Source: Acidobacteriaceae bacterium
GTDB taxonomy: Bacteria; Acidobacteriota; Terriglobia; Bryobacterales; Bryobacteraceae
Direction of reading: 5' to 3'
DNA length: 57,218 nucleotides
Assembly: GCA_019240405.1 (NCBI GenBank)
Contig: JAFAYL010000018.1
Span: 1-57,218, forward strand
The notes under the pieces are model-generated. The model searched no databases and had not been told where the DNA came from. It worked only from the letters and a program-made list of their open reading frames with translations. The position numbers and the translations under genes were made by a program. Each line of letters begins with the position of its first letter. Position 1 is the first letter of the stretch. Shown here one piece after another: positions 45,607 to 53,529 of the stretch.

Positions 45607-46155
45607 ATGAACTCGACACGACGGCAGTGGCTTTCAACCTGTGTTGCAATGGCAGCATCGCCTGAAGTCGTAGCCGCCCTGAAGCATTCGCGCAGTGTCA
45701 CAGAATCGCCAACCCCACATCTGGAAACCCTCGACGCGCATACAGCGGCAGAGATCGAAGCAATCGCGGCTCAGATTATTCCATCGATCGATGGTCCGGG
45801 CGCGCGAGAAGCAGGAGTCATCTACTTCATAGACCGCGCGCTGTCGACATTTGCCGCCGCCGATCGCGAGGCCTATCGCACGGGGATGGCCGAAGTGCAG
45901 GAGAAACGTAAGGATCTGTTCCCGAATTCGACTACAATTGCCGCGCTGACATGCGAGCAACAACTAATTCTTGTGCGCAACATTGAGACGACCAGCTTCT
46001 TCGAATTGCTCCGAACGCATACGGTTCTGGGCTTTCTGGGGAACCCCAGCTATGGCGGCAATCGCGAGAAAGTGGGATGGCGCGCAATTGGGTTAGAGGA
46101 CCAGATGGGCTATCAGCCGCCGTTCGGCTACTACGACGCACAGATCGAGACTTGA
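45607..46155 (+). CDS. Gluconate 2-dehydrogenase subunit 3-like protein with Tat signal
   Basis: About 182 residues from ATG 45607; an ATG four codons earlier (45595) is possible. TRRQWLS followed by a hydrophobic patch is a twin-arginine export signal. The body (LDAHTAAEIEAIAAQIIPSIDGPGAREAGVIYFIDRAL, LRTHTVLGFLGNPSYGGNREKVGW) is typical of the gamma subunit of membrane-bound gluconate/2-keto-gluconate or glucose-type dehydrogenases. It carries the GMC partner out folded. The large GMC subunit follows after 4 bases. Confidence 0.88.
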   Translation: MNSTRRQWLSTCVAMAASPEVVAALKHSRSVTESPTPHLETLDAHTAAEIEAIAAQIIPSIDGPGAREAGVIYFIDRALSTFAAADREAYRTGMAEVQEKRKDLFPNSTTIAALTCEQQLILVRNIETTSFFELLRTHTVLGFLGNPSYGGNREKVGWRAIGLEDQMGYQPPFGYYDAQIET

Positions 46156-46159
46156 AAAA

Positions 46160-47818
46160 ATGGCGGGCGTAACATTTCCGGCGTCCAACGCGGTGGACTT
46201 CCTCGTCATTGGCGCGGGCGCAGCGGGCGGCGTCATAGCCAAGGAGGTGGCAGTCGCGGGATTTCGGGTCGTTGTTTTGGAACAGGGTCCGTACCTGCGC
46301 GACGCCGACTTTTCCCATGATGAAATTAAGTACGCCTTCCTGCCAGGCCTAACGAACGACCCGAGGTTGCAGCCGATCACTTATCGGAAGTCCGAGGCAG
46401 ACCGCGCCCGGCCGGTGAAAGCAATCGAGTACGGACGCCAGGTGGGCGGCGGCACTGTCCATTTCACAGGCAACTATTGGCGCTTTCATGAGAGTGACTT
46501 TCGCGAGCGAAGCCTCTTCGGGGCGGTGAGCGGCGCCGATCTTGCGGATTGGCCCATCGCATATAGCGATCTGGAGCCGTACTACACGAAAGCTGAATAC
46601 GACCTGGGCATCTCGGAGCTTGCAGGAGCAAATCCGTTTGAGGCTCCGAGGTCGAAGCCCTACCCGGTTCCTCCCATGCCCGTCAAAGGATCTGGAGTCC
46701 TGTTCGATCGAGCCGCGAAGAAGCTCGGATTGCACCCCTTTCCCGCTCCAGTCGCAATTCTTTCGCGGCCCTACCAAGGTCGGGCGGCCTGTGCCAATTG
46801 CGGCTTTTGCGAATCGTTCGGCTGTGAGATGCGCGCTAAATCAAGTACCTTGGTCAGCGTCATTCCTGTGGCTGAAAAGACAGGCCGGTGCGAAATACGG
46901 CCGCACTGCTACGTACGTAAGATTCAAACGGACGACGCGGGCCGGGCGACAGGCGCGATTTACTTCGATCGAGACCGGCGCGAGATTTTTCAACACGCCA
47001 AGGTTGTCTTCGTCTGCGCCAACGGCGCGGAGACTCCGAAACTGTTGTTAATGTCTAAGTCGAAACGGTTCCCGGATGGCCTGGCTAACTCCAGCGGTTT
47101 GGTTGGAAAGTATCTGATGTGGGACAACGGCGCCCCCGCACAAGGATTATTCGAACATCCTTTGAACGAGTACAAAGGAATTCAAGTAACCCGGCTCATC
47201 CACGACTACTATGCGGCCGATCCCAAGCGGGGTTTTTATGGTGGCGGCGGCATCGACGCCCGCTTCGACTTCTATCCAGCCGGTTTCGCGCTGCATGGCT
47301 TGCCGCCCGATGCGCCAAGGTGGGGCAGCGAGTACAAGAAGATGTTTGAGACGTACTTCACCCGGACCATGATGCTGCTGTCGCATACCACTTCGCTCGC
47401 TCAAGCAAAGAACACGATCACGCTCGATCCTGAGGTAAAGGACGATTGGGGACTACCGGCTGTCCGCGTTACCTGTGATTACCACCCCGACGATGTGGCT
47501 ACGATGAAATGGCTGATGGCGAAGCAGATCGAGATCCTGCAGGCCGCCGGCGCTCAGAAAACTTGGAGCCAGCCATACGATATTGCCGATAACATGCCGA
47601 GCCGTCATCTCATGGGCACTTGTCGAATGGGCCACGATCCACGCTCCTCTGTTGTGAATGTCTACAGCCGAACGCACGACGTTCCCAATTTGTTCCTAGT
47701 GGATGGCAGCAACTTCGTCACCTCCGGCAGACAGCAACCAACGGCGACCATCCAGGCGCTGGCGTACCGCGCCGCAGATTATGCCATCCAGGCCACAAAA
47801 CGCGGTGATCTAGGCTAG
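46160..47818 (+). CDS. GMC-family FAD dehydrogenase, large subunit
   Basis: 552 residues. FAD-binding start DFLVIGAGAAGGVIAKEVAVAGFRVVVLEQG, four Cys in CANCGFCESFGCEMRAKSS (seen in gluconate-type dehydrogenases), and the GMC C-terminal part HLMGTCRMGHDPRSSVVNVYSRTHDVPNLFLVDGSNFVTSGRQQPTATIQAL with the catalytic His. It oxidises a sugar acid or polyol; the substrate is unclear. It has no signal of its own and would ride on the Tat signal of the small subunit. The usual third, cytochrome c subunit is missing here, so electrons may pass to a carrier encoded elsewhere. Confidence 0.92.
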   Translation: MAGVTFPASNAVDFLVIGAGAAGGVIAKEVAVAGFRVVVLEQGPYLRDADFSHDEIKYAFLPGLTNDPRLQPITYRKSEADRARPVKAIEYGRQVGGGTVHFTGNYWRFHESDFRERSLFGAVSGADLADWPIAYSDLEPYYTKAEYDLGISELAGANPFEAPRSKPYPVPPMPVKGSGVLFDRAAKKLGLHPFPAPVAILSRPYQGRAACANCGFCESFGCEMRAKSSTLVSVIPVAEKTGRCEIRPHCYVRKIQTDDAGRATGAIYFDRDRREIFQHAKVVFVCANGAETPKLLLMSKSKRFPDGLANSSGLVGKYLMWDNGAPAQGLFEHPLNEYKGIQVTRLIHDYYAADPKRGFYGGGGIDARFDFYPAGFALHGLPPDAPRWGSEYKKMFETYFTRTMMLLSHTTSLAQAKNTITLDPEVKDDWGLPAVRVTCDYHPDDVATMKWLMAKQIEILQAAGAQKTWSQPYDIADNMPSRHLMGTCRMGHDPRSSVVNVYSRTHDVPNLFLVDGSNFVTSGRQQPTATIQALAYRAADYAIQATKRGDLG

Positions 47819-48098
47819 AGCAAAGGGTGCGGACCCGCGCCGAGACACAAGAAAGGAACTCCGCTGTCCTTGGATCGGCGCGCTTGACCCCGCGCCCGTT
47901 TGGCGATCCTAGAAACTCCGAGCGATTTCTCAATCCCTGCCCATCGCTTGCTCGTCAACGCGCATCCTGTTTACCGGCCGTAAATCCGGCCAAAAGCCGT
48001 TGTGGCCGTACTGGTACGCCTTTCCAGGGGTAGGGTACGTGTTAACCGTGTATACTTAAACCCGCCCTGCTAAAAATTCGGGCTTTGGAAGGAGCATT
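47819..48098 (+). promoter_or_regulatory. 280-base spacer with a -10-like element and GC hairpin
   Basis: No gene is supported here. A small GC hairpin (GGCCG 47976-47980 with CGGCC 47987-47991, loop TAAATC) is followed by AAAA, so it is weak as a terminator. TATACT at 48051-48056 could be the -10 of the cupin gene, and GGAAGGAG (48087-48094) is its ribosome site. A -35 is not apparent. Confidence 0.4.
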
Positions 48099-48767
48099 AT
48101 GCGTCTGATGTTTCCTGTCGCAGTGGCCCTCACCGCACTCGCCGCTTTCGCCCAGGACGTGGTTCAGTTAGCGCCCGACCGAGTGAAAGTGGTCTTTGAA
48201 AACGATCGCGTGCGCGTCCTTCGCTTCACTGAGCCGCCACATAGTAAGCTTCCCATGCATTCCCATCCCGCGTATGTCACGGTGGGATTTACGAATGATT
48301 ATTCCAGGTACACGTTCCCCGATGGGAAAACGAGCGAGGAACGTACCAAAGCGGGCGAAGTGACGTACTCCAAACCCGTGACCCACGCCTCCGAGGAACT
48401 GGCCGGCGCGACGTCGAAAGCGATCATGGTGGAGTTGAAGGAGACGGGCGCGGGCACTCCGGCGAATGTAACTTTAGATCCAGTCAAATTGGATCCGAAG
48501 CATTACAAAGTAGTCATCGATAATGACCGGGTTCGCGTGCTGCGAGTTACTTACGGGCCGCATGAAAAATCGGTGATGCACGAGCATCCAGCCTCGGTGG
48601 CCGTGTTCATGACCGACGGCCACACGAAGTTCACATTGACGGACGGCACTTCACAGACTGTCGATGGCAAGGCCGAAGACGCGATCTGGGGCAATGCCGG
48701 AAAGCACCTGCCGGAGAACGTCGGCAGCCAACCCTTCGAAGCAGTAGTGATTGAACTCAAGAAATAG
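48099..48767 (+). CDS. Exported double-cupin protein
   Basis: 222 residues with a signal peptide (about 1-19). Two similar cupin-like halves follow: VKVVFENDRVRVLRFTEPPHSKLPMHSHPAYVTVG (about 28-62) and YKVVIDNDRVRVLRVTYGPHEKSVMHEHPASVAVF (about 132-166). Each keeps the two His of a metal-binding cupin (HSHP, HEHP). The halves suggest an internal duplication. Function is unknown; an exported sensor or small-ligand binder is possible. The NTF2-like gene follows 20 bases later. Confidence 0.82.
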   Translation: MRLMFPVAVALTALAAFAQDVVQLAPDRVKVVFENDRVRVLRFTEPPHSKLPMHSHPAYVTVGFTNDYSRYTFPDGKTSEERTKAGEVTYSKPVTHASEELAGATSKAIMVELKETGAGTPANVTLDPVKLDPKHYKVVIDNDRVRVLRVTYGPHEKSVMHEHPASVAVFMTDGHTKFTLTDGTSQTVDGKAEDAIWGNAGKHLPENVGSQPFEAVVIELKK

Positions 48768-48787
48768 AAGAGAGGAGAGGAAATGAG

Positions 48788-49246
48788 ATGAATAGCAAAC
48801 GCACGGTCCCATTAATGGTGGCGTGCTGTTTCGCATTGGGAGTCACGCTGATCGCGCAGGAGAGTGGAGACGCGTCTTCTAAAATCCAGCAACTGGAAAA
48901 AGAGATGAAGCAAGCGCAGATGAATAGCGATGGCACTTGGTATGAGCAGCACCTGGCGGACGGCTACGTCGAGGGCCACAGTTGGGGCGACTGGACGAAC
49001 AGAGCAGAAACGATCAAGCAGATGCAAGATAAGGCGATCAAGTTCAAGAAAGGCGAGATCAGCGACATGAAGGTGGCGACCTTCGAACCCAACGTCGCGA
49101 TTGCACACTACAAATTCACGTACGACGCAACCTTTAATGGCACGCATCGCGCGCGTGCGGTGATTTGCAGCGACACATGGATCAGCCAGTCAGGCGAGTG
49201 GAAGCTCGCTTCCGACCATTGCTCCCACGTGGAAGGCGCTCGCTAG
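48788..49246 (+). CDS. Exported NTF2-like protein (DUF4440/SnoaL-like)
   Basis: 152 residues with a signal peptide (about 1-24). The rest, with DSGDASSKIQQLEKEMKQAQMNSDGTWYEQHLADGYVEGHSWGDWTNRAETIKQM, the strand VATFEPNVAIAHYKFTYDATFNGTHRARAVICSDTWISQSGEWKLASDHCS, is the alpha-plus-beta barrel of NTF2-like small proteins. Function is unknown. It shares a transcript with the cupin gene, so the two exported proteins may work together. Confidence 0.85.
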   Translation: MNSKRTVPLMVACCFALGVTLIAQESGDASSKIQQLEKEMKQAQMNSDGTWYEQHLADGYVEGHSWGDWTNRAETIKQMQDKAIKFKKGEISDMKVATFEPNVAIAHYKFTYDATFNGTHRARAVICSDTWISQSGEWKLASDHCSHVEGAR

Positions 49247-49292
49247 GACAGCCGCAGTAGCGGCCACAAATGCAGGCGAACCGCTGGCGCGT

Positions 49293-49985
49293 TCAGCGGT
49301 GCGCTGCCCGGTGAAGCGCCGCGCGAGCCAGTAACCGAGTTGTATCAAGCGTTGGCAGCGGAGAATTCGAATCGTTCATGATGAGCGGGATTTCGGTGCA
49401 GCCGAGTATAACGGAGTCGCAGCCCTCTCTTTGCATCCGCCCAATGACCTGTTGAAAATAAGAGATCGCCTCCGGCTTGAAAACGCCATAAACCAACTCG
49501 TCCATGATGATGCGATCGATTTCTTCGCGTTCAGCGGCGTTCGGTCGCATGCACTCCAGCCCGCGCAGTTTGAGCTTCTCTGGATAAATGTTGCTCTCGA
49601 CGAGATACCGCGTTCCAGTGAGGCCTGCACGCCTGAAGCCGCGCGCCGCAGCAGTTTGAGCAACCACGTCCGCGATGTGCAGCCACGGCAGCGGCGATCG
49701 GGGCTCGATCTCAGCCAGAGCTTGATGAATAGTGTTATCGGGGCAGATCAGGAAATCGGCGCCGAGTTGCGCGAGTTTGTTTGCGGAAGATAGCATCAAG
49801 CTGCCGACGCCCTGCCAGTCGCCGCGATATATACGGTTCATGTACTCACCGAGCGGGTGATTATGCATCGAAACCTCAGGATGGCGATGTGGCCCGAAAA
49901 GCTCGGCGCCTTCAATACAAATGGTGCGGTAACAAAGCGCTGCTCCTTCAGCGGAGCAGGCGACAATTCCGATGTGCTGGGCCAT
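49293..49985 (-). CDS. Aspartate/glutamate racemase family protein
   Basis: About 230 residues from ATG 49985; an ATG nine codons upstream is the alternative. HIGIVACSAEGAALCYRTI starts the fold. The two Cys that remove and return the alpha proton lie in FLICPDNTIHQAL and VILGCTEIPLIMND. The family racemises aspartate, glutamate or related acids, and includes hydantoin racemases. The first motif, CPDNT, is longer than the usual CNT pattern, so the substrate is open. Alone on the minus strand. Confidence 0.85.
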   Translation of the reverse strand: MAQHIGIVACSAEGAALCYRTICIEGAELFGPHRHPEVSMHNHPLGEYMNRIYRGDWQGVGSLMLSSANKLAQLGADFLICPDNTIHQALAEIEPRSPLPWLHIADVVAQTAAARGFRRAGLTGTRYLVESNIYPEKLKLRGLECMRPNAAEREEIDRIIMDELVYGVFKPEAISYFQQVIGRMQREGCDSVILGCTEIPLIMNDSNSPLPTLDTTRLLARAALHRAAHR

Positions 49986-50156
49986 TTGTATCGGCTCGTT
50001 ACAGCCTCTCATTTCAAAACGAACTCTCGGTTTTCAAAGTGAAACGCCCAAGCGATTCAGTTTGGGAATGAAGCCACTTGGTTAGCCAAAGGAGTCTTTC
50101 TTTTCAGCAGTTTACATCGTTCGGAGGCACGGTCACGCACATGCGAAAGCATAGGC

Positions 50157-50273
50157 ATGAACCTCACCCTGATCCTCCTCGCCATCCAGATGCTTGTCAC
50201 CGTTTTCGCCCTGATTCACGACCGCGGTGAAGACGAGCGTTTCGCAGGCGAGAAGCTGGCCTACCGAAGCTAG
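50157..50273 (+). CDS. Possible 38-residue membrane peptide
   Basis: ATG 50157 opens a 38-residue frame: a hydrophobic stretch of about 19 residues (NLTLILLAIQMLVTVFALI) followed by a charged tail (HDRGEDERFAGEKLAYRS). It sits in the 349-base space between two minus-strand genes. There is no good ribosome site, so the frame is a candidate only. Confidence 0.3.
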   Translation: MNLTLILLAIQMLVTVFALIHDRGEDERFAGEKLAYRS

Positions 50274-50334
50274 CGACGGCTACCGCACGGCTTAGGTACG
50301 CTCGGAACACCTGAGCTCGTTACAGTATGCACTT

Positions 50335-51432
50335 CTAGCTTCCATACAGAAACACGCACGGTTCATGGCGGCTCTCGCCCCCATCGTTCACGGAATACAC
50401 CTTGTAGCTTCGGTGGCTCCCCCAGAGTGACCCGGCGGCGTGTTCGCCGTCTTTGCGCAGCGCATAAAACTCTATGTCGAGCTTATCGAGCCTAGTCTTG
50501 TTGTCGTTATAATTCCGCGACACGCGTTTCAGAGCTTCGAGTACAGCATCCCGAGGCGGCATTCCTCGGCGCATCGCCTCGACGATCGTGTGCCCTCCCG
50601 CAACTCGGATATTTTCTTCTCCTACTCCCGTTGAACCAGCGCCTCCTACGTCTTGATCCACATACAATCCGGCTCCGATGATCGGTGAATCGCCCACACG
50701 ACCCGCTATTTTCCAAGCAAGGCCGCTTGTGGTGGTTACGCCAGACATTTCTCCCTTCTCGTTTACCGCCAGGCAATTGATCGTTCCATAAGGAGGATGA
50801 GTTGCCATCTGCCAAGCCCATGCGAGCGTTTCTTCGTTTATTTCCGGAAACGCCCGCTTTAACCGGTTCATCGGCGCGGCATCTGCCGCTAGATTTTCAT
50901 CCATGGAGCGCCAGTTATTGAATGCCTGTTCGGTTTTTAGCGATTCCTTCCATACCAGCCACGCTGTTCTCGCTTTCTCGGTGATCAAATCTTCCCGTTT
51001 ATAGCCATACGCCTCCGCGAACTTCAACGCCCCTTCACCGACCAGCATCACGTGCGACGTGTGCTCCATGACGAGCTTTGCGATTTTCGAGGGCGTCTTG
51101 ATGCCTTGGATCGCTGCAACTGACCCGCAGCGTCTCGATGGTCCGTGCATGACGCTCGCATCGAGTTCCACGACACCCTCTTCATTGGGCAATCCACCGT
51201 ATCCGACAGACGTATCGTTCGGATCGAGTTCAACGATATTCACTCCGGCAATCACTGCATCCAAGGTGTCAGCGCCGCTTCTTAACATCTCCATGGCCTT
51301 TGCGCACGCCGCAAGGCCGTTGGCGCTCGAAATGACCACAGGCTTCTTAGTGCTGCTTTGATTTGCAAATGCCGCGGGCGCCCCGGCGGCGAGACTCGCT
51401 GATCCTAGAAACCACTCCCGGCGATTCATCAT
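50335..51432 (-). CDS. N4-(beta-N-acetylglucosaminyl)-asparaginase family enzyme, Tat-exported
   Basis: 365 residues. NRREWFLGSASLAAG is a Tat signal. The precursor is an Ntn-hydrolase: the nucleophile Thr probably heads the beta part at GTINCLAVNEKGEMSGVTTTSGLAWKIAGRVGDSPIIGAGLYVDQDVGGAGSTGVGEE, after self-cleavage. The family cleaves N-glycan-Asn links or acts as isoaspartyl peptidase/asparaginase. GDSPIIGAGLY and GSTGVGEENIRVAGGHTIVEAM are characteristic. In bacteria it might release Asn from peptides or glycopeptides in the periplasm. Divergent from aroA. Confidence 0.9.
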   Translation of the reverse strand: MMNRREWFLGSASLAAGAPAAFANQSSTKKPVVISSANGLAACAKAMEMLRSGADTLDAVIAGVNIVELDPNDTSVGYGGLPNEEGVVELDASVMHGPSRRCGSVAAIQGIKTPSKIAKLVMEHTSHVMLVGEGALKFAEAYGYKREDLITEKARTAWLVWKESLKTEQAFNNWRSMDENLAADAAPMNRLKRAFPEINEETLAWAWQMATHPPYGTINCLAVNEKGEMSGVTTTSGLAWKIAGRVGDSPIIGAGLYVDQDVGGAGSTGVGEENIRVAGGHTIVEAMRRGMPPRDAVLEALKRVSRNYNDNKTRLDKLDIEFYALRKDGEHAAGSLWGSHRSYKVYSVNDGGESRHEPCVFLYGS

Positions 51433-51504
51433 GATGCTGCGTTTTTACCACAAAAGGCCTGTGAAAACTCGTCTATAGATTTTCGAGGTTACAATACGGT
51501 TGCA

Positions 51505-52800
51505 ATGACCGAGCAAATCTCACCCGCTCGCGCCATTCATGGTGTGATCCGTGTTCCAGGCGACAAATCCATCTCGCATCGGTACGCCATGCTCGCCGCC
51601 ATCGCACAAGGCGAATCGGAAATCTATAATTACTCGACTGGCGCGGATTGCGCATCCACTCTTTCCTGCCTGGAAGCACTCGGCGCGCGACACGGATTCA
51701 GCAATCTCAACGGCCACTCGGTGCTCAAGATGCACGGCAAGGGTCTTGCAGGCCTTGCGGCCCCTCATGAAGTTCTCGACGCAGGTAACTCCGGTTCAAC
51801 TATTCGCATGTTGTCCGGCATTCTGGCCGCTCAACCATTCACTTCCGAGATCGGCGGCGATGAGTCGCTCTCGAAACGTCCCATGGGCCGCATCATGTCC
51901 CCTCTCGCAGAGATGGGCGCGCGCATTGATGCGAGCGATCGCCAGTGCCCTCCGTTGCGAATTCACGGTTCGGCGCTCCATGGCATCGATTACAGTCTTC
52001 CGATTCCAAGCGCTCAGGTGAAGAGCTGTGTGTTATTGGCAGGTCTCCATGCCAACGGCGAAACCACGGTTCGCGAGCGCATTACCACCCGCGATCACAC
52101 CGAAATCGCGCTCCGTGAGCTTGGCGCAGATATTACCCTCGAGCCGCGATTCGCTCGGATTCGTGGAGGCATCCAGCTTTCTGCGAAGCGTTTATTTGTG
52201 CCTGGCGATATCTCATCTGCGGCTTTCTTTATCGTTGCCGCTCTCGTTGCTCGCGAAGCAGACTTGATCGTCACTAGCGTGGGTCTCAACCCAACTCGTA
52301 CAGTCATCCTTGACGTCTTGCGCAGCATGGGCGCTATGATCAAGCTGCTCCATGTCGAGGAAGCGAACGGCGAGCTCATCGGCAACTTGCAAATCCGAAC
52401 TTCCCGAATACGTGGCGGAGTGATCGAAGGCCCGACTACGGCCGCTTTAATCGACGAAATCCCGATCCTATCAGTGCTGGGCGCGCTCAGCGAGGAAGGC
52501 TTGATTGTCCGAAACGCCGCAGAGCTGCGCGTCAAAGAAACCGATCGAATTGACGCGCTCGCGCGTAACTTCCGAGCCATGGGGATTACCGCCGCCACCA
52601 CAGCGGATGGCATCGAGATTCCAGGCAAACAGAAGTTTCGCGCAGCGACCGTGCAATCATACGGTGATCATCGCATCGCAATGGCATTTTCGATCGCCGG
52701 GCTTGCCGCCGACGGGCCATGCTTCATTGAAGGCGCGGAGGCCGCTTCAATTTCTTTTCCCGAGTTCTACGCCACGCTCCAGGAGATTGCAATAGTCTAA
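51505..52800 (+). CDS. aroA: 3-phosphoshikimate 1-carboxyvinyltransferase (EPSP synthase)
   Basis: 431 residues. Joins shikimate-3-phosphate with phosphoenolpyruvate in aromatic synthesis. VPGDKSISHRYAMLAAIAQGES, GNSGSTIRMLSGILA, LSKRPMGRIMSPLAEMGA, QVKSCVLLAGLHA, KETDRIDALARN and YGDHRIAMAFSIAGL are conserved. The GNSGSTIR loop and overall pattern look closer to the Bacillus-type sequence than to the E. coli type. A compact histidine kinase follows 6 bases after the stop. Confidence 0.97.
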   Translation: MTEQISPARAIHGVIRVPGDKSISHRYAMLAAIAQGESEIYNYSTGADCASTLSCLEALGARHGFSNLNGHSVLKMHGKGLAGLAAPHEVLDAGNSGSTIRMLSGILAAQPFTSEIGGDESLSKRPMGRIMSPLAEMGARIDASDRQCPPLRIHGSALHGIDYSLPIPSAQVKSCVLLAGLHANGETTVRERITTRDHTEIALRELGADITLEPRFARIRGGIQLSAKRLFVPGDISSAAFFIVAALVAREADLIVTSVGLNPTRTVILDVLRSMGAMIKLLHVEEANGELIGNLQIRTSRIRGGVIEGPTTAALIDEIPILSVLGALSEEGLIVRNAAELRVKETDRIDALARNFRAMGITAATTADGIEIPGKQKFRAATVQSYGDHRIAMAFSIAGLAADGPCFIEGAEAASISFPEFYATLQEIAIV

Positions 52801-52806
52801 CGTTCT

Positions 52807-53445
52807 ATGGAAGATTCTTTCGATTCAGATCTCACTCACGAAACCCTGATTCACGATCTGAATAACGTGTTCGAAACCATTACCGAATCTGCTGAACTTT
52901 TGAGCGCCGATCGCCATTGGAAGCCATTGGCGGCTACTCTCTGCCGCTGCGTCGAGCGTGGAAAACGTCTGTTGGGCGCGATCCCGGATAGTACGCCAAA
53001 TCTTGCTGACGTAATCGATCACGCGGTCCAGTCGGTAACGGACTACTCAGTTGCCACACGCAAGCCTCGCATCCGGTTTGTGCGCCAGTTTCCGGCTGAC
53101 CTTCGCCTGCCTGGATCGGCAAAGGATTGGGAGCGCGTGTTTGTGAATCTTTTCATGAACGCTGCTCAGATTATGAGTAAGCCCGGAAGAATCGAAATCG
53201 CTGCCGAGCGAGTGGGGGATTCGCTCGCGCTAACTGTCTCCGACAATGGCCCGGGTATTCCAGTTGACATTCTTCCGCGCGTTTTTCGGCCGAATGTTTC
53301 GACAAAAGCGAACCGCTCAGGAAGATCAGGCCTGGGACTTCATATCGTTGCGTCTATTGTCAAAAAATACTCGGGTCGCGTTTCCGCGGCGAATCGTGAG
53401 CCCGCTGCCGGCGCAGTTTTCACGATTCTGCTTCCCGGAACCTGA
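52807..53445 (+). CDS. Compact histidine kinase without sensor or membrane domains
   Basis: 212 residues. A short dimerisation region with the probable phospho-accepting His in LIHDLNNVFETITESAELL (His-Asp-Leu-Asn-Asn, like NtrB-type HisKA variants) is followed by a HATPase domain: N box VFVNLFMNAAQIM, G1 SDNGPGIPVDILP, and SGRSGLGLHIVASIVKKYSG. No membrane segment or input domain is visible. It is transcribed with aroA (6-base gap), and no response regulator is adjacent. Confidence 0.85.
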   Translation: MEDSFDSDLTHETLIHDLNNVFETITESAELLSADRHWKPLAATLCRCVERGKRLLGAIPDSTPNLADVIDHAVQSVTDYSVATRKPRIRFVRQFPADLRLPGSAKDWERVFVNLFMNAAQIMSKPGRIEIAAERVGDSLALTVSDNGPGIPVDILPRVFRPNVSTKANRSGRSGLGLHIVASIVKKYSGRVSAANREPAAGAVFTILLPGT

Positions 53446-53529
53446 TCGAATTTCCATTGTTTCAGCAAGCTTGAATTTTGCGTCTACTGTTTCGCGTGGC
53501 ATTTTGCTTAGCAAATCGACTCATTACGG

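Noticed and set aside
47827-48033. Small open frame between the GMC and cupin genes
   Set aside because: It has no ribosome site, its composition is unlike the neighbours, and it runs into the promoter region.
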